Assembly: GCA_003725745.1 (NCBI GenBank)
Contig: RHDP01000001.1
Span: forward strand, 6,241,501 to 6,305,500
Length of the DNA stretch: 64,000 bases
Source of the DNA: Streptomyces sp. I6
GTDB taxonomy: Bacteria; Actinomycetota; Actinomycetes; Streptomycetales; Streptomycetaceae
Direction: 5' to 3'
Shown piece by piece: positions 30,476-40,000 of the stretch (within the stretch, counting starts at the first letter, position 1; the number at the start of each line of letters is the position of its first letter). Position numbers and translations under genes: made by a program. The notes beneath the pieces are model-generated. The model was not told where the DNA came from and did not search any database. It saw only the letters and a list, made by a program, of their open reading frames with translations.

Positions 30476-30751
30476 TCACCGGCCGTGCGGTGCGCCGTGC
30501 CTCTCGTGCGAGAACCGTCGCCCGATCACCAGCAGATCCACCGCCGCGACCAGCGCCAGGACCCCGCAGACCACGGCCAGCGCGACGAGCACGGCGGGAC
30601 TCGGGGAGTCCAGGGGGCCGGACGCACCGGCCCAGGCCGCGAACAGCCCGGTTCCCGCGGCGAAGACGGGGAGGGCGACGAGCGAGAGCACCAGCCGCAG
30701 GGTCAGCGCGCTCCGTGCGGTGACGGGTTCCGTTCCGGTCCGATGCTGCAT
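30476..30751 (-). CDS. DUF6343-like two-helix membrane protein
   Basis: A 91-residue protein from the ATG at 30751, with GGAGG six bases upstream. It reads RTGTEPVTARSALTLRLVLS, then two hydrophobic helices separated by GASGPLDSPSPAVL. The GTEPxTARSALxLRLxLS opening followed by AWAGASGP is what I remember of DUF6343 proteins in Streptomyces. It lies upstream of the YihY gene on the same strand, 45 bases away, and may be cotranscribed. The function is unknown. Confidence 0.75.
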   Translation of the reverse strand: MQHRTGTEPVTARSALTLRLVLSLVALPVFAAGTGLFAAWAGASGPLDSPSPAVLVALAVVCGVLALVAAVDLLVIGRRFSHERHGAPHGR

Positions 30752-31174
30752 GGAGCCTCCAGTGGTCGTGCCGGGCCCGCTGCCGGGGCCACTGCCGGGC
30801 CCGATCGTGCCGGGCCGGCATCGCGCCGACGCCGATCCTCGTGGCGGCGGACCCGTCTCGTTCCCCCACTTCCCCGTACCCGCAGGCCGGGGCTCCGAAC
30901 ACACCGGGCGGGACCGTCCGGCGGTCCGGACCGGGGGAGGGGCAGCCGGTGTCCCGGTCGGTACGGGCGGCGACGACCGCACGCCTGCGGGAGCGGCCGT
31001 ACGGATCGGGACACGGGCCGCCGTACGCCGCCGGTGTTCGTGCGGGGCGCCGGTCCGCACCCTGCCCGGGACGCCGGTCCTGCCTCGAGCGGGTCCGGTC
31101 AGGCCGTGCCGGGGGCGCTGTCCGGGCGCTCCCCGCTGTTGCGGCGCTCCCCGCTGTTCCGGCGCTCCCGCCGG
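30752..31174. other. Intergenic region
   Basis: About 420 bases without a supported gene. A unit of about 18 bases (GCGCTCCCCGCTGTTGCG-like) is repeated near 31127-31168, just after the PadR gene stop. Confidence 0.5.
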
Positions 31175-31777
31175 TCAGTGGCGCGTGTCCTCCGGCAGTA
31201 CGCCGACGAACGGGTCGCCCTCGCCGGTGAAGGTGTAGGCGCCGCCGCGGATGCGCTCGATCAGGTCGCGGGTCCACTGGGCTCCGGTGTCGGCCGAGTG
31301 GAGCCAGAAGTTCATGATCTCGCCGATGTGGCCGAGCTGTTCCGGGCCCTCCGCGGGGATGTAGTCCTCGACGACCGTCGCGCGCCACGCCTCGATGGCA
31401 CGCACCCGCTCCTCGAGGAGGCGCAGGGCCTCCCCCCGGTCGAGGTCCACCATGAAGCCGAGCCCCGTGGTGAGCATGTCCGGTCTCTGGTCGTAGGCGG
31501 TGAGGGACTGCCGGAGCAGGGTGAAGTACTCCTCGGTGCCCTGCTCGGTGACCTCGTACTCGGTACGCGGCGGGCCGCCTGCCGTGGACGGCGCGATCTC
31601 ATGCGCGCGCAGCAGTCCCTGCTTGGCCATCTGCTTCAGGGCGTGGTAGATCGAGCCGGGCTTGGCGTGGGACCACTCGTGCGCGCCCCAGTACTCCAGG
31701 TCGTTGCGCACCTGGTAGCCGTGAGCCCGCCCGTGCCGGCGGACCGCGCCGAGCACGAGAAGACGGATCGCTGACAT
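31175..31777 (-). CDS. PadR-family transcriptional regulator
   Basis: A 200-residue protein with an N-terminal winged helix typical of PadR repressors (IRLLVLGAVRRHGRAHGYQV, then HAKPGSIYHALKQMAKQGLL) and a C-terminal helical dimerisation part (GEIMNFWLHSADTGAQWTRD). It lies 24 bases downstream of the DinB-type gene on the same strand, so the two are probably one transcript and the regulator may control it. The frame is intact. Confidence 0.9.
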   Translation of the reverse strand: MSAIRLLVLGAVRRHGRAHGYQVRNDLEYWGAHEWSHAKPGSIYHALKQMAKQGLLRAHEIAPSTAGGPPRTEYEVTEQGTEEYFTLLRQSLTAYDQRPDMLTTGLGFMVDLDRGEALRLLEERVRAIEAWRATVVEDYIPAEGPEQLGHIGEIMNFWLHSADTGAQWTRDLIERIRGGAYTFTGEGDPFVGVLPEDTRH

Positions 31778-31801
31778 GGGGCCAGCGTAGAGCCGGCCCG
31801 G

Positions 31802-32350
31802 TCAGCCCCAGGAGCTGCCCTGCTCCTTCGCGACCAGTTCGAAGGCCGTCGCGCCGTCCAGCGACTCGCGGACGATGTCGGCGTGGCCGGCGTGCCGGGC
31901 CGTCTCGCGGATCAGGTGGAGGCACAGCCAGCGTACGGAGACCCGGCCGCCCGGCGGGAGCCAGGGCTGGTCCGGCAGGGCGAAGGTGTCATCGAGGCTG
32001 GGCACGGAGCGGACGAACTCCTCCGTCCGGGCGGCGACCTCGTCCCCGTACGCCAGCTGCGACGCGACGGTCTCGCCCTCGACCAGCCGGAAGCACTCGT
32101 GCCAGTCGCTCTCGTTCCGTACGACCGCGGGCGGTTCGCCCTTGGCCAGGGAAACCCACATCTGCTCGACCTCGGCGACGTGCTTCACCAGCCCGGCGAG
32201 GGACAGCTCGCTGGCGCTGGGGCGGGAACCCGCCTGCTCGTCGGACAGCCCGAGCACCGCCCGGCGGATGCCGCCGCGCTGCTCGGCGAGGAAGGAGAGC
32301 AGTGCTCCGCGCTCGTCGCCGCGCGCCTCCGCGGGTACGTGAGTGACCAT
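31802..32350 (-). CDS. DinB/DUF664-family protein
   Basis: A 182-residue four-helix-bundle protein. The segment SLAGLVKHVAEVEQMWVSLA followed later by RWLCLHLIRETARHAGHADI carries the three histidines that bind metal in DinB-like enzymes. Relatives are mycothiol- or bacillithiol-dependent S-transferases or isomerases. The ATG at 32350 has AAAGGCGG upstream. It is the first gene of a probable two-gene operon with the PadR regulator. Confidence 0.88.
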   Translation of the reverse strand: MVTHVPAEARGDERGALLSFLAEQRGGIRRAVLGLSDEQAGSRPSASELSLAGLVKHVAEVEQMWVSLAKGEPPAVVRNESDWHECFRLVEGETVASQLAYGDEVAARTEEFVRSVPSLDDTFALPDQPWLPPGGRVSVRWLCLHLIRETARHAGHADIVRESLDGATAFELVAKEQGSSWG

Positions 32351-32610
32351 GACCGCCGCCTTTCGGGTGGGCCCCGCAGCGGGGCTCCCGCTGCCTGACG
32401 ACGACCACGCTACGGACCCTTGCGGTCGGTTTCCGTCCGCAAGGGTCCCGCGCCTGCCTCCTGCCACCTCCGTCCCACCGGGGTTCGCGGGGGAGCCGGC
32501 AAGCCGTCCGCGTACCATCGCGGCGTTCGCGCCTTCGTGTGCGCGTGTCGTTCTTCACCGCCGGCCGGCGGGCCGCGAATCGGCGCGGGCCCACCGGCCG
32601 GCGGGGACGG

Positions 32611-32832
32611 TTACTTTGCGGGGGTCTCCAGCGCGGCCAGGGCCTGCGCCCAGCGCACGTACTTCAGATCGGCCAGGTCGGCGACCGTCCTGACGCCGAA
32701 CGCCTCATCGAGGAGTTCGCCGTCCCGGTCCGAGACACCTTTCAGAGCCGACACCGGCGCGGCGAGGATCTCCGGCAGCCCCTTGTCCGCCCACGCCTTG
32801 TCCAGCATCTCGCCCAGATCGATCGAAGCCAT
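32611..32832 (-). CDS. Small helix-hairpin-helix-like protein
   Basis: A 73-residue protein from the ATG at 32832, preceded by GGGAGGGAG. The segment VSALKGVSDRDGELLDEAFG followed by VRTVADLADLKYVRWAQAL looks like a helix-hairpin-helix (ADLAD-type) element as found in DNA- or protein-binding proteins. The function is unknown. Confidence 0.7.
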   Translation of the reverse strand: MASIDLGEMLDKAWADKGLPEILAAPVSALKGVSDRDGELLDEAFGVRTVADLADLKYVRWAQALAALETPAK

Positions 32833-33507
32833 GACTCCCTCCCAGGGATGGATATGGATGGAGCGGCGATGCGCACGGCCGGTGGCGGTATACGTTGGCT
32901 GTGAAGCCCTGCCCACCTACGCGCCCCTCCCGGCCGACTGCGGTCGCCTACGAGACGGCCGGCAACATCCGGGCCGCCCCTCGCGATCTCTACACGCATG
33001 TAGAAGCATAGGCGGCGTGGCCGGCACGCAGGCGGCATTCCGGCCACTCGCCGGGAAACGTCCGGAAAGCGCCGGAAAGGCTTACGCGCAACCGGAGTTC
33101 ACCGGGCGCGGTTCCGCCGCGGCCGCACAGCCGCACCCGCGCCGGGGCCTCCGAGCGGGGCAGGCCAGGAACCGGTCCCGCCCCCGCTCGCCCGGGACCG
33201 GTGCCCACGGCCGGCACGGTCGCCGCGCCCCCGGGGCTCGAGCCCGTACCGCGACGGGATCCGCGGATACGCGGGACACGGGGCATCCGCGGCGTCTTCC
33301 GACGGAGGCGAGCCGGCCGATTCCACTCGCCGGGTACACCGCCCCGAGCACGATCCCGAGCGCCGTTAACCGACCGTAGTCTCCCGCCGGGAGCGAGAAC
33401 TGTAACCGGGCTCACCGAACCGGCGCCCCGGACCCCGGCACGATCGAAGGGCGCAGCGGACCTCGCCGTCGGGCGGGCCCGTGTCCCGGGGGGTCAGGAG
33501 GTGCCCG
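32833..33507. other. Intergenic region upstream of the DUF3179 gene
   Basis: About 675 bases. A small dyad CTACA-CGCA-TGTAG is present near 32992-33005. The remaining sequence shows no convincing codon pattern on either strand. Confidence 0.5.
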
Positions 33508-34533
33508 GTGAACGCAGAGCGCCCTCCACGCACGCCTCGGCGGCAGATGCTCAAGGGCGCGGGAGCGATCGGCGCGGCCGCGGTGCTGCTCACCGGAGGC
33601 GGCGTGATCGGCTGGCAGACCCTGGCCGACCGGCCGGAACCCGTGACCGCGGTGCAGTCGGCCAAGGACCCGTCCCTGACGGCGCTCGCCGATGCCGCCG
33701 TGTCCGGTGGACCGGGCAAGGACGGCATCCCCGCCATAGACGAGCCCCGCTTCGTCACGGCGAGCGAGGCGGGCTTCCTCGACGACGACGATGTGGTCTT
33801 CGGGCTGGAGCACCGCGGCGAGGTGCGGGCGTACCCGCAGCTGGTCCTGGTGTGGCACGAGATCGTCAACGACACCCTGGCAGGCGAGCCGCTCGCCGTC
33901 ACCTACTGCCCGCTGACGGGCACGGTCATCGGGTTCCGGGCCCCGCCCGGCGTCCAGGACCTGACGTTCGGCACCACGGGCAAGCTCGTCAACTCCAACC
34001 TGCTGATGTACGACCGGCAGACCGGCTCGCAGTGGCCCCAGCTGATCGGCACCGCGGTCAGCGGACCGCTCGCCGGCACCGAACTGTCCACCGTCCCACT
34101 GGTATGGACCACGTGGAAGCAGTGGCGGACCGCGCACCCCGACACCCGCGTGCTGTCCACCGACACCGGTGCGCTGCGCGGCTACGGCAGCGACCCGTAC
34201 GGCTCCTACCCTGACCGAAGCGGCTACTACGCAGGAGGCGGCCCGCTGTTCCCCGCCATGAACCGCAGCGACCGCTTCGCCGACAAGCACGTGGTCATCG
34301 GCGTGCGGGTCGCCGGCCAGCGCCTGGCCATCGACAAGGACACCGTCCGGGAGAACCGCGTCGTGCGTGCGAACCTCGGCGGCGCACAGGTGGAGGCGCG
34401 TTGGGACGACCGCCTCGGCACCGCCCGGGTCCTGCAGCGGGTGGGCGGTGACCGGTGGGCGCCTGCGGACCACCTCGACGCCATGTGGTTCGCCTGGTAC
34501 GCCTTCTACCCCGGCACCCAGGTGCGGACATGA
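33508..34533 (+). CDS. DUF3179-domain exported protein
   Basis: A 341-residue protein. The N-terminus has a twin-arginine-like signal, TPRRQMLKGAGAIGAAAVLL. The DUF3179 body follows, with VWHEIVNDTLAGEPLAVTYC, PLTGTVIGFRAPPG and the FGTTGKLVNSNLLMYDRQTG region. The family has a conserved YCP motif and is thought to be extracytoplasmic; its activity is unknown. The GTG at 33508 has GGAGGTG upstream. The stop overlaps the start of the next gene (ATGA), which suggests a functional pair with that membrane protein. Confidence 0.85.
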   Translation: MNAERPPRTPRRQMLKGAGAIGAAAVLLTGGGVIGWQTLADRPEPVTAVQSAKDPSLTALADAAVSGGPGKDGIPAIDEPRFVTASEAGFLDDDDVVFGLEHRGEVRAYPQLVLVWHEIVNDTLAGEPLAVTYCPLTGTVIGFRAPPGVQDLTFGTTGKLVNSNLLMYDRQTGSQWPQLIGTAVSGPLAGTELSTVPLVWTTWKQWRTAHPDTRVLSTDTGALRGYGSDPYGSYPDRSGYYAGGGPLFPAMNRSDRFADKHVVIGVRVAGQRLAIDKDTVRENRVVRANLGGAQVEARWDDRLGTARVLQRVGGDRWAPADHLDAMWFAWYAFYPGTQVRT

Positions 34534-35335
34534 GCAGGCTGGCGAACGTACTCGCCACGGCACTCGCCACGGCGGGCGACGCGTGGGACGGCGCCGCCGG
34601 TGCGGTCGCCGCCACACCCGGGCGGGTACGCGCCGCCCTCGCCGTCCGCCGCCACCGCAGAGCCGGGCTGACCGGCGCCGCCCTCACCCTGGTGGTCTAC
34701 CTGCTCTCCACGGGGGACCTCGCGGTGTCCGGCGCGGGCCGGTTCACCGGCGCACCGGTCCTGCGGGCCGCCCCGACCAGTTGCTGAGGGTGCGGGCGCC
34801 GTACCTGTTCGAGCCGGTCCTCGCCTGGCACCCCACCAGCCACGTCGCGGTCTTCGTCAGCCCGTTCAACCTGCTGCTCGGCTCGGCCGTGGCCGCGCTG
34901 GTGGGCTGCAACATCGCCGTCGCGGCGCACACCGCCCGGCAGTCCGCGTCATGCCGTCGCACCCGCTACGCCCGGCTGGCGGGGGTGCTTCCGGCCTTCC
35001 TGCTCGGGTTCGCCTGCTGCGCGCCCGCCTTCCTGCTCGTGCTCGGCACGGGTACCGCCGCAGCGCTGCTGCCCGCCGTGCTCCCCGCGCGTCCGCTGTT
35101 CTACCCGCTCGCCCTGCTGCTGCTGAGCGGCACGCTGGTGTGGGGCGCCTCGCGAGGCGGCAGCACCGGGCGCCCCGCGAGGCGTGCTTCCACCACGCGG
35201 ACCGCCGGGGGCCCCGCGAGGCACGCCGGCCGCACCGGGCGGCCTCCGCGCCGCGCGGAAGGCAGCGGCGCCCCGGCGGCGGCGTCCCCGGCTTCCCCAT
35301 GGGCGAGGACCGCGACCGCCGGGCGGGGTAGATGA
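34530..35335 (+). CDS. Multi-helix membrane protein coupled to DUF3179, one frameshift
   Basis: Starts at the ATG at 34530, overlapping the DUF3179 stop. The first frame reads LTGAALTLVVYLLSTGDLAV (helix 1) and stops early near 34785. The next frame continues RVRAPYLFEPVLAWHPTSHV, three further helices and the pair FACCAPAFLLVLGTGTAAAL with adjacent cysteines. The shift is near 34770. The last 60 residues are low-complexity Arg/Pro/Gly and may lie beyond a stop lost through another indel. No family is recognised. The vicinal cysteines and an exported partner invite a redox or metal role, which is only a guess. Confidence 0.6.
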
Positions 35336-35494
35336 AGGCGGTGGGCGGCGGTGAGGGGCGCGGCACGAGGCGGCCGGTACTGCGGACGGCCGGTGCCGAG
35401 GACGGCCGGGCACGGGGCCCGACCCCGTGCGGGCCGCCGCCCGTACCGCGGCCGGCCGGGATGATCCCGCCACCGGGCGACGTCGGACGACAGG

Positions 35495-35898
35495 TCAGCC
35501 GCTGTGATGCCGAAACCCCTTGCCCGTGCGGTCCAGGAGATCGTGGGCGAGGCCGAGGAAGCGGTCGCTTAGCGCGTCCCAGGCGGCGAGGCGGCGAGGC
35601 GGCCGAAGTCCGGTGCGTCGGCTATTACCTGGCGATCAGTCAGGAACGGGTTGGGCGGCAGGACGGTCATCATCTGCTCGTCGCGGCCGTTGAACAGACG
35701 GGCTCCCCAGCTGACGGGGGCGCCGTCGGGGCCGAGGCTGCGGTACAGCTCGGCGCGGGAGCAGCGGCGGATGCGGCCGAGTTCGGGGCCGGAGGCGGTG
35801 TGCTCGCCGATGCACGGGTGGAAGTGCCAGGCCCCGCCTGCGGACAGCAGACCGGGGTCCACCCGGCCGCCGCGAGGAGAGCGGGCTGCAGCGGTCAC
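35495..35898 (-). CDS. Unrecognised protein at the end of the pterin operon, one frameshift
   Basis: About 134 residues. It contains GGAWHFHPCIGEHTASGPEL (three histidines and a cysteine), RCSRAELYRSLGPDGAPVSW and MMTVLPPNPFLTDRQVIADA. After a shift near 35590 it ends DALSDRFLGLAHDLLDRTGK GFRHHSG. The HFHP/C/H cluster looks like a metal site. I do not recognise the family. The start is a GTG at 35898 after GGAGGGGGAG. It follows the PTPS gene by 105 bases on the same strand, so it probably belongs to the FolE2-exporter-PTPS operon. Confidence 0.5.
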
Positions 35899-36003
35899 GA
35901 CACGGGTGCTCCCCCTCCGTCGCGACCGTCAGGTCCGTCAGGTCCGTCGGGTCCGCCGGGGTGCGCGTCGCGAGGAGGGAGGAGCCACCGACCGGGCGGG
36001 ACG

Positions 36004-36381
36004 TCAACTCCTCCCGACGTCCGGCCGGTACTCGGCCCAGGTCTTCGGGGTCTCCGACACACGCACGGCGCTGAGTTCGGGAATGCGCGGCGACCACATG
36101 TCGTGAACCCACATCGCCAGGTGTTCCGCGGAGGGGTTCCGGCCCGGGACGCAGTCGTTCAGATGACGATGGTCCAGAACCGAGTCGATCCAGTCCTTGA
36201 ACTCGGCCAGATCACGGTAGTCGCGCACGAATCCGGCCTCCGTCAGCTCGTCGGGAGCCGCCGACAGTTCGATCACGATCACGTAGTTGTGTCCATGCAG
36301 CCGGGCACACGGATGGCCCTCCGGCAGCCGGTCGAGCTGATGGCTCGCGGAGAAGTGGAACTCCTTGGATATGGTCAGCAC
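36004..36381 (-). CDS. 6-pyruvoyl-tetrahydropterin synthase / QueD-like protein
   Basis: A 125-residue T-fold protein. It begins MLTISKEFHFSASHQLDRLP, and the zinc-binding histidines are in FSASH and LHGHNYVIVIELSA. The catalytic region follows (GFVRDYRDLAEFKDWIDSVL, DHRHLND). The SASHQL sequence lacks the FSAAHRL-plus-Cys pattern typical of every subtype, so I do not choose between 6-carboxy-tetrahydropterin synthase and 6-pyruvoyl-tetrahydropterin synthase. The GTG at 36381 has AAGGAG upstream. With FolE2 at 38111 it would convert dihydroneopterin triphosphate to a tetrahydropterin. Confidence 0.88.
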   Translation of the reverse strand: MLTISKEFHFSASHQLDRLPEGHPCARLHGHNYVIVIELSAAPDELTEAGFVRDYRDLAEFKDWIDSVLDHRHLNDCVPGRNPSAEHLAMWVHDMWSPRIPELSAVRVSETPKTWAEYRPDVGRS

Positions 36382-36414
36382 GGCTGACTCCTTCCTGTTG
36401 TGTCGATCGGCGGA

Positions 36415-37943
36415 TCATGGGAGGGGCGGTGAACGGACCGGGCCGCTCCCCGGGGCCCTTTGCCGCTCCCCTCGGTGCGCGCCGTCCGCGGGCGGCGAAG
36501 ACCGTGAGAAGGACGAGCGCGGTGGTGAGGGCGACCAGACCGAGCGTCGTGAAGGCCGCCTGGTAGCCCTCGTGCAGGGCCTGGGCCCCGGAGGCGAGCG
36601 GATCGGCTCCGGTCCGGGCGACGGCCAGGCCGGTCAGCAGCGCGAGGCCGAACACGCCTCCCATCGCTTTGGCGGTGCTCAGCAGACCGCTGGCCCGTCC
36701 GGCGTCCTGGTACGGGACGTCCGCCGTGGCGGCTTGCGTGAGCTGTACGAAGGCGACACCCAGCCCGGCGCCGACCAGCAGTGACGGAGCCATGGCCTCC
36801 TGGACGAAGGCGCCTTTCCCCGGCGCTCGGCCGAGCCACAGCAGCCCCGCCGCCAGTGCGGCCAGCCCCGAGCCCAGGACCGTACCCGGACCTGCGCGAC
36901 GGGCGATCCGCGGCGCCAGCGTGCTCCCGAGGACGGCCGCCACCGACAACGGGACCTGGTACAGGGCCGCGGTCCGCGGGCCGTCGCCGAGAACCTGCTG
37001 CTGGTACAGAGAGAGGAAGAAGAACGTTCCCGCGACCACCGTGCCCAGGACCGCCATGCCGAGGTAGGCGGGACCGGCGACTCCCCTGGTGAGCAGGCGG
37101 AGCGGCAGCAGCGGCCGGTCGCCTTGCTTCTGGGCGGCGGCGAACACCGCGAGCAGGGCGGCCCCGGCGCCCAGGGGCACCAGTACGGCGGGGCGCGTCC
37201 AGCCGGAGCGCCCGGCCTCGGTCACCCCGTAGGCGAGGGCGAGGATCCCGACGGGCATCAGGGCGAGGGCCCTCGGAACGCGGCGCGCCGGGCGCCGGTC
37301 GTACCCGGAGTCGGCCGGCACCCCCGGCACACACGCCAGGGCGAGCAGCAGGGCGAGCAGTGCCGTCGCGAAGAACACGCCGCGCCAGCCCACGGCATCG
37401 GTGAGCACGCCGCCGAGCAGCATTCCCGTCCCGCCGCCGAGCGCGGCCCCCGCTCCCAGTACTCCGAGGGCCCTGGCCCGGCGAGGCCCCGGGAAGAGGC
37501 CAGCAGAAGACAGAGCACCGCGGGCTCCACCAGGGCGATTCCGGCACCCTGCAAGGTCCGCGCCGTGATCAGTGTTCCGGATCCGCCCGCCAGGCCGGCC
37601 ATGGCGGAGGCGACGCCGACCAGGGCCAGCCCGGTCAGGAGAAGCCTGCGCCGGCCGATGAAGTCCATGGCCGCCCCGGCCGGCAGGAGCAGGGCGGCGA
37701 CGGCCAGGATGTACACGGTGACGACCAGGGACAGGTCCACGGGCGACAGGCTCATGGCCTCGCCGATGGCCGGGAGAACGATATTGATCTTCGACGCACT
37801 GAATCCGACCAGGAACTGCGTGGCCGTCAGCAGCGCCAGTGAGGTCCGCGGCGACGCCGGTCCGGAGCGCAGCGTCCGCCCCTGCCCGGACCGCGCGGCC
37901 GGCGAGGTCGGGGCAGGGGGAGGGCGCTTGCGGGCCGGTTCAT
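36415..37943 (-). CDS. MFS exporter of the pterin operon, three frameshifts
   Basis: About 509 residues of a 14-helix DHA2-like transporter. The ATG at 37943 has GAGGAG upstream. After a shift near 37870 comes the first helix ATQFLVGFSASKINIVLPAI, then LPAGAAMDFIGRRRLLLTGL (loop 2-3). After a shift near 37490 come MLLGGVLTDAVGWRGVFFAT and FVQLTQAATADVPYQDAGRA. A last shift near 36450 leads to a stop at 36415. First-helix residues differ from the common FMxxLDxTIVNVALP pattern. It lies between FolE2 and the PTPS gene on the same strand, so it probably exports or imports the pathway product. Confidence 0.8.
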
Positions 37944-38110
37944 CTGACGTCTCCTCGGATGGTCCGAGTCAGGTCGTGGGCTTCCGCGCCGCGCCGCCGT
38001 CGGCAGGGACCGACGGCGGTCCGGCGCCTGGCCGGGGTCGGGGGCCGCCGGGACGTTCGGACCTCTGCCCGACCGCCGAGCGGTACGCTCGGACACCGGC
38101 AGCCGGCGGG

Positions 38111-38943
38111 TCAGCCGGTCACCACGGCGACGGCGTCATGGCTGTGAATGCTCTCCAGGTTCTTCACCGTGACCCGGTGGGTGAGGTCCCGGCTGCGGCA
38201 GGCGGCGGACACCTCCCGCGCCATGTCCTCGACGAAGACCGGGTTGTCGTATGCCTGCATCGTCAGCACCCGCTCGTCGGGGCGCTTCACCAGCGGGACG
38301 ACGGGCGCCGAGCCGCATGCGGCGGCCAATCCGGCGAGTTCGCGCACCCGGGCCGGATACGCCGAGTCGCCCTCGCCCGTCACACACAGCGACACCTCGC
38401 TGCGCTGGTTGTGGGCACCGTAGTCGGAGATGTGCTTCGAGCAGGGGCACAGGCTGGTGACCTCGCAGGTGACGGACGTGTCCAGACGTACCAGTCCGGC
38501 GTCCCAGTGCATCCCGAACAGGACGTCGTGCACGACCCAGGACGGGATACCGCTGGCAGGTGCCACCACCTCGTCGGCCACGCTCGTCGAGAGGTGCACG
38601 GAGAGGCCGGGGGTGTCGAGGGCATTGGCACCGGCCTTCAGGAGGGTGCCGACGCTCCTCGGGTCGAAGTCCTGCAGATACTCGTGGACGAGCGCGACCA
38701 TGCGGCTCATGTGCGTGCCTCGGCGGTCGTGCTGCAGCCGTGCGGTGACCCTGACCTCCGCTATGCCCTGGCGCCGGAGGTCGCCGTCGTCGAACGTGAC
38801 GGGGTACCGGAGGCCGCTGATGCCGACCTGGTCGATCTCGATGCCGCGCTCGTCCCGTTCGCCCTGCACGTCGTGCAGGCCGGGGATGGCGGCGGGGCGG
38901 GGTGGTCCGGGGAGTGAGAGCCGCCGGTGCGTGTGCGCGGCAT
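38111..38943 (-). CDS. folE2: GTP cyclohydrolase FolE2 (type IB), one frameshift
   Basis: About 277 residues. After the N-terminus MPRTRTGGSHSPDHPA a shift near 38895 leads to the conserved IPGLHDVQGERDERGIEIDQ and VGISGLRYPVTF. The catalytic section has TCEVTSLCPCSKHISDYGAH, with the cysteine of the CPCSK motif that defines the Zn-independent GCYH-IB class, followed by NQRSEVSL. It converts GTP to dihydroneopterin triphosphate, the entry to folate, pterins or 7-deazapurines. It leads an operon with an exporter and a PTPS-like enzyme. In other bacteria FolE2 is often induced by zinc starvation; no Zur-like box is visible upstream here. Confidence 0.9.
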
Positions 38944-39359
38944 CGGCCTGTCCCTTCGTGAGGTCTGGGCGAGACGCCGGAACCGGACTGCCGTTCCCCT
39001 CTTGCCCAGGGGCTTTCGTATGGGTGCCCCTCCAGGCTCGCGCACCGTGTGCCCCGGCACATCCGTCGATCGGTCACGCCGCCGCCTGAAGCGGCCTTCC
39101 CCTGCCGGGGGACAGGGGATGGGCCGGAGCGGGAGGGCCCATGGCCTCGGACGGGCCCCTGACGGGCCCCTGACGGGCCCCGGACAGACCGTGACCGACG
39201 GGCCCCACCCCTCGCGCGACCATGCCAGAGGCCGGCGCGGGGGTGATGCACGGCTCTGTACATCACACCCCGAAGGTGCTGTCATGCACGCGACATGCCC
39301 ATCCGGGTATGCGGCGGACGTTCCCCCCGACGTGCACCCGAAGCCCGAGGAGGACGGTC
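38944..39359. other. Divergent promoter region, FolE2 / secreted protein
   Basis: About 415 bases. A 13-base unit (CTGACGGGCCCCT-like) is repeated three times near 39158-39183. No gene is visible. A GAGGAGG ribosome binding site at its right end serves the gene at 39360. Confidence 0.5.
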
Positions 39360-40000
39360 ATGAGACCGAGTTCAGCGCACTTACGGCTGTCGATGGCGGG
39401 CGCTGCGGCCCTGGCACTCATGTGCCTGGCCATCAGCCCGGCATCGGCGGCGGGCACCACGCTCTCCATGGACTGCCAGGCCACCCCGCCGATCGGCTCC
39501 GCGCAGAAGTTCGACCTGTCCGCCGGTGTCGACGCCACCGCGCCGGACACCGTCGCGGCCGGCGGTTCCCTCTCCGTGAGGCTGGCCACCGAGCCGATGA
39601 CCGTACCCGGGTCGGTAGGCGGCTACACGGTGAAATCGATCAAGAACATCACCCTCAAGGCCCTGTACCGTCCAACGCGACCCTGACCGGGGCCCGCCTC
39701 ACCGGCGGTTCCGGAATCGGCTCGGGAACCCCCACCGTCCGCGTGAGCGGCGGGGAGATCGTCATGTCGGTGCCCGGGCCCATCGGCGGCGGGAAGACCT
39801 TCACCCTGCCGGCGCTGGACCTGGACCTGACGGCGGGAACATCCGGCAGTGCCATCGAGACGCGGCTCTCCGGCACCAGCTACAGCAGTCCCGGCCTCAC
39901 CTTCACCGCCAGCGTCCCCATCCTCTTCGTCACCGTCAGCGTGCCGACGTCCTGCTATCCCTCTCCCAACCCGGTGCTCACCTCCACCGCCGTCGACTGA
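39360..40000 (+). CDS. Secreted beta-rich protein of an actinobacterial family, one frameshift
   Basis: About 213 residues. It has a clear signal peptide (LSMAGAAALALMCLAISPAS ending ASA). The mature part begins AGTTLSMDCQATPPIGSAQK and, after a shift near 39668, continues SNATLTGARLTGGSGIGSGT. The end is VPTSCYPSPNPVLTSTAVD, with a late cysteine that could pair with the early one. The pattern resembles secreted proteins of unknown function from mycobacteria and Streptomyces. The ATG at 39360 has GAGGAGG upstream. Confidence 0.7.

Noticed and set aside
35332-36387. 351-codon plus-strand frame across the pterin operon end
   Set aside because: It is antisense to the QueD-like gene and the unknown protein, both with clear minus-strand motifs and ribosome binding sites.
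36415-38943. Queuosine/PreQ0 biosynthesis cluster
   Set aside because: QueE and QueC, needed for PreQ0, are not in the window, and no nucleoside-tailoring genes are adjacent; only a pterin-type pathway can be supported.
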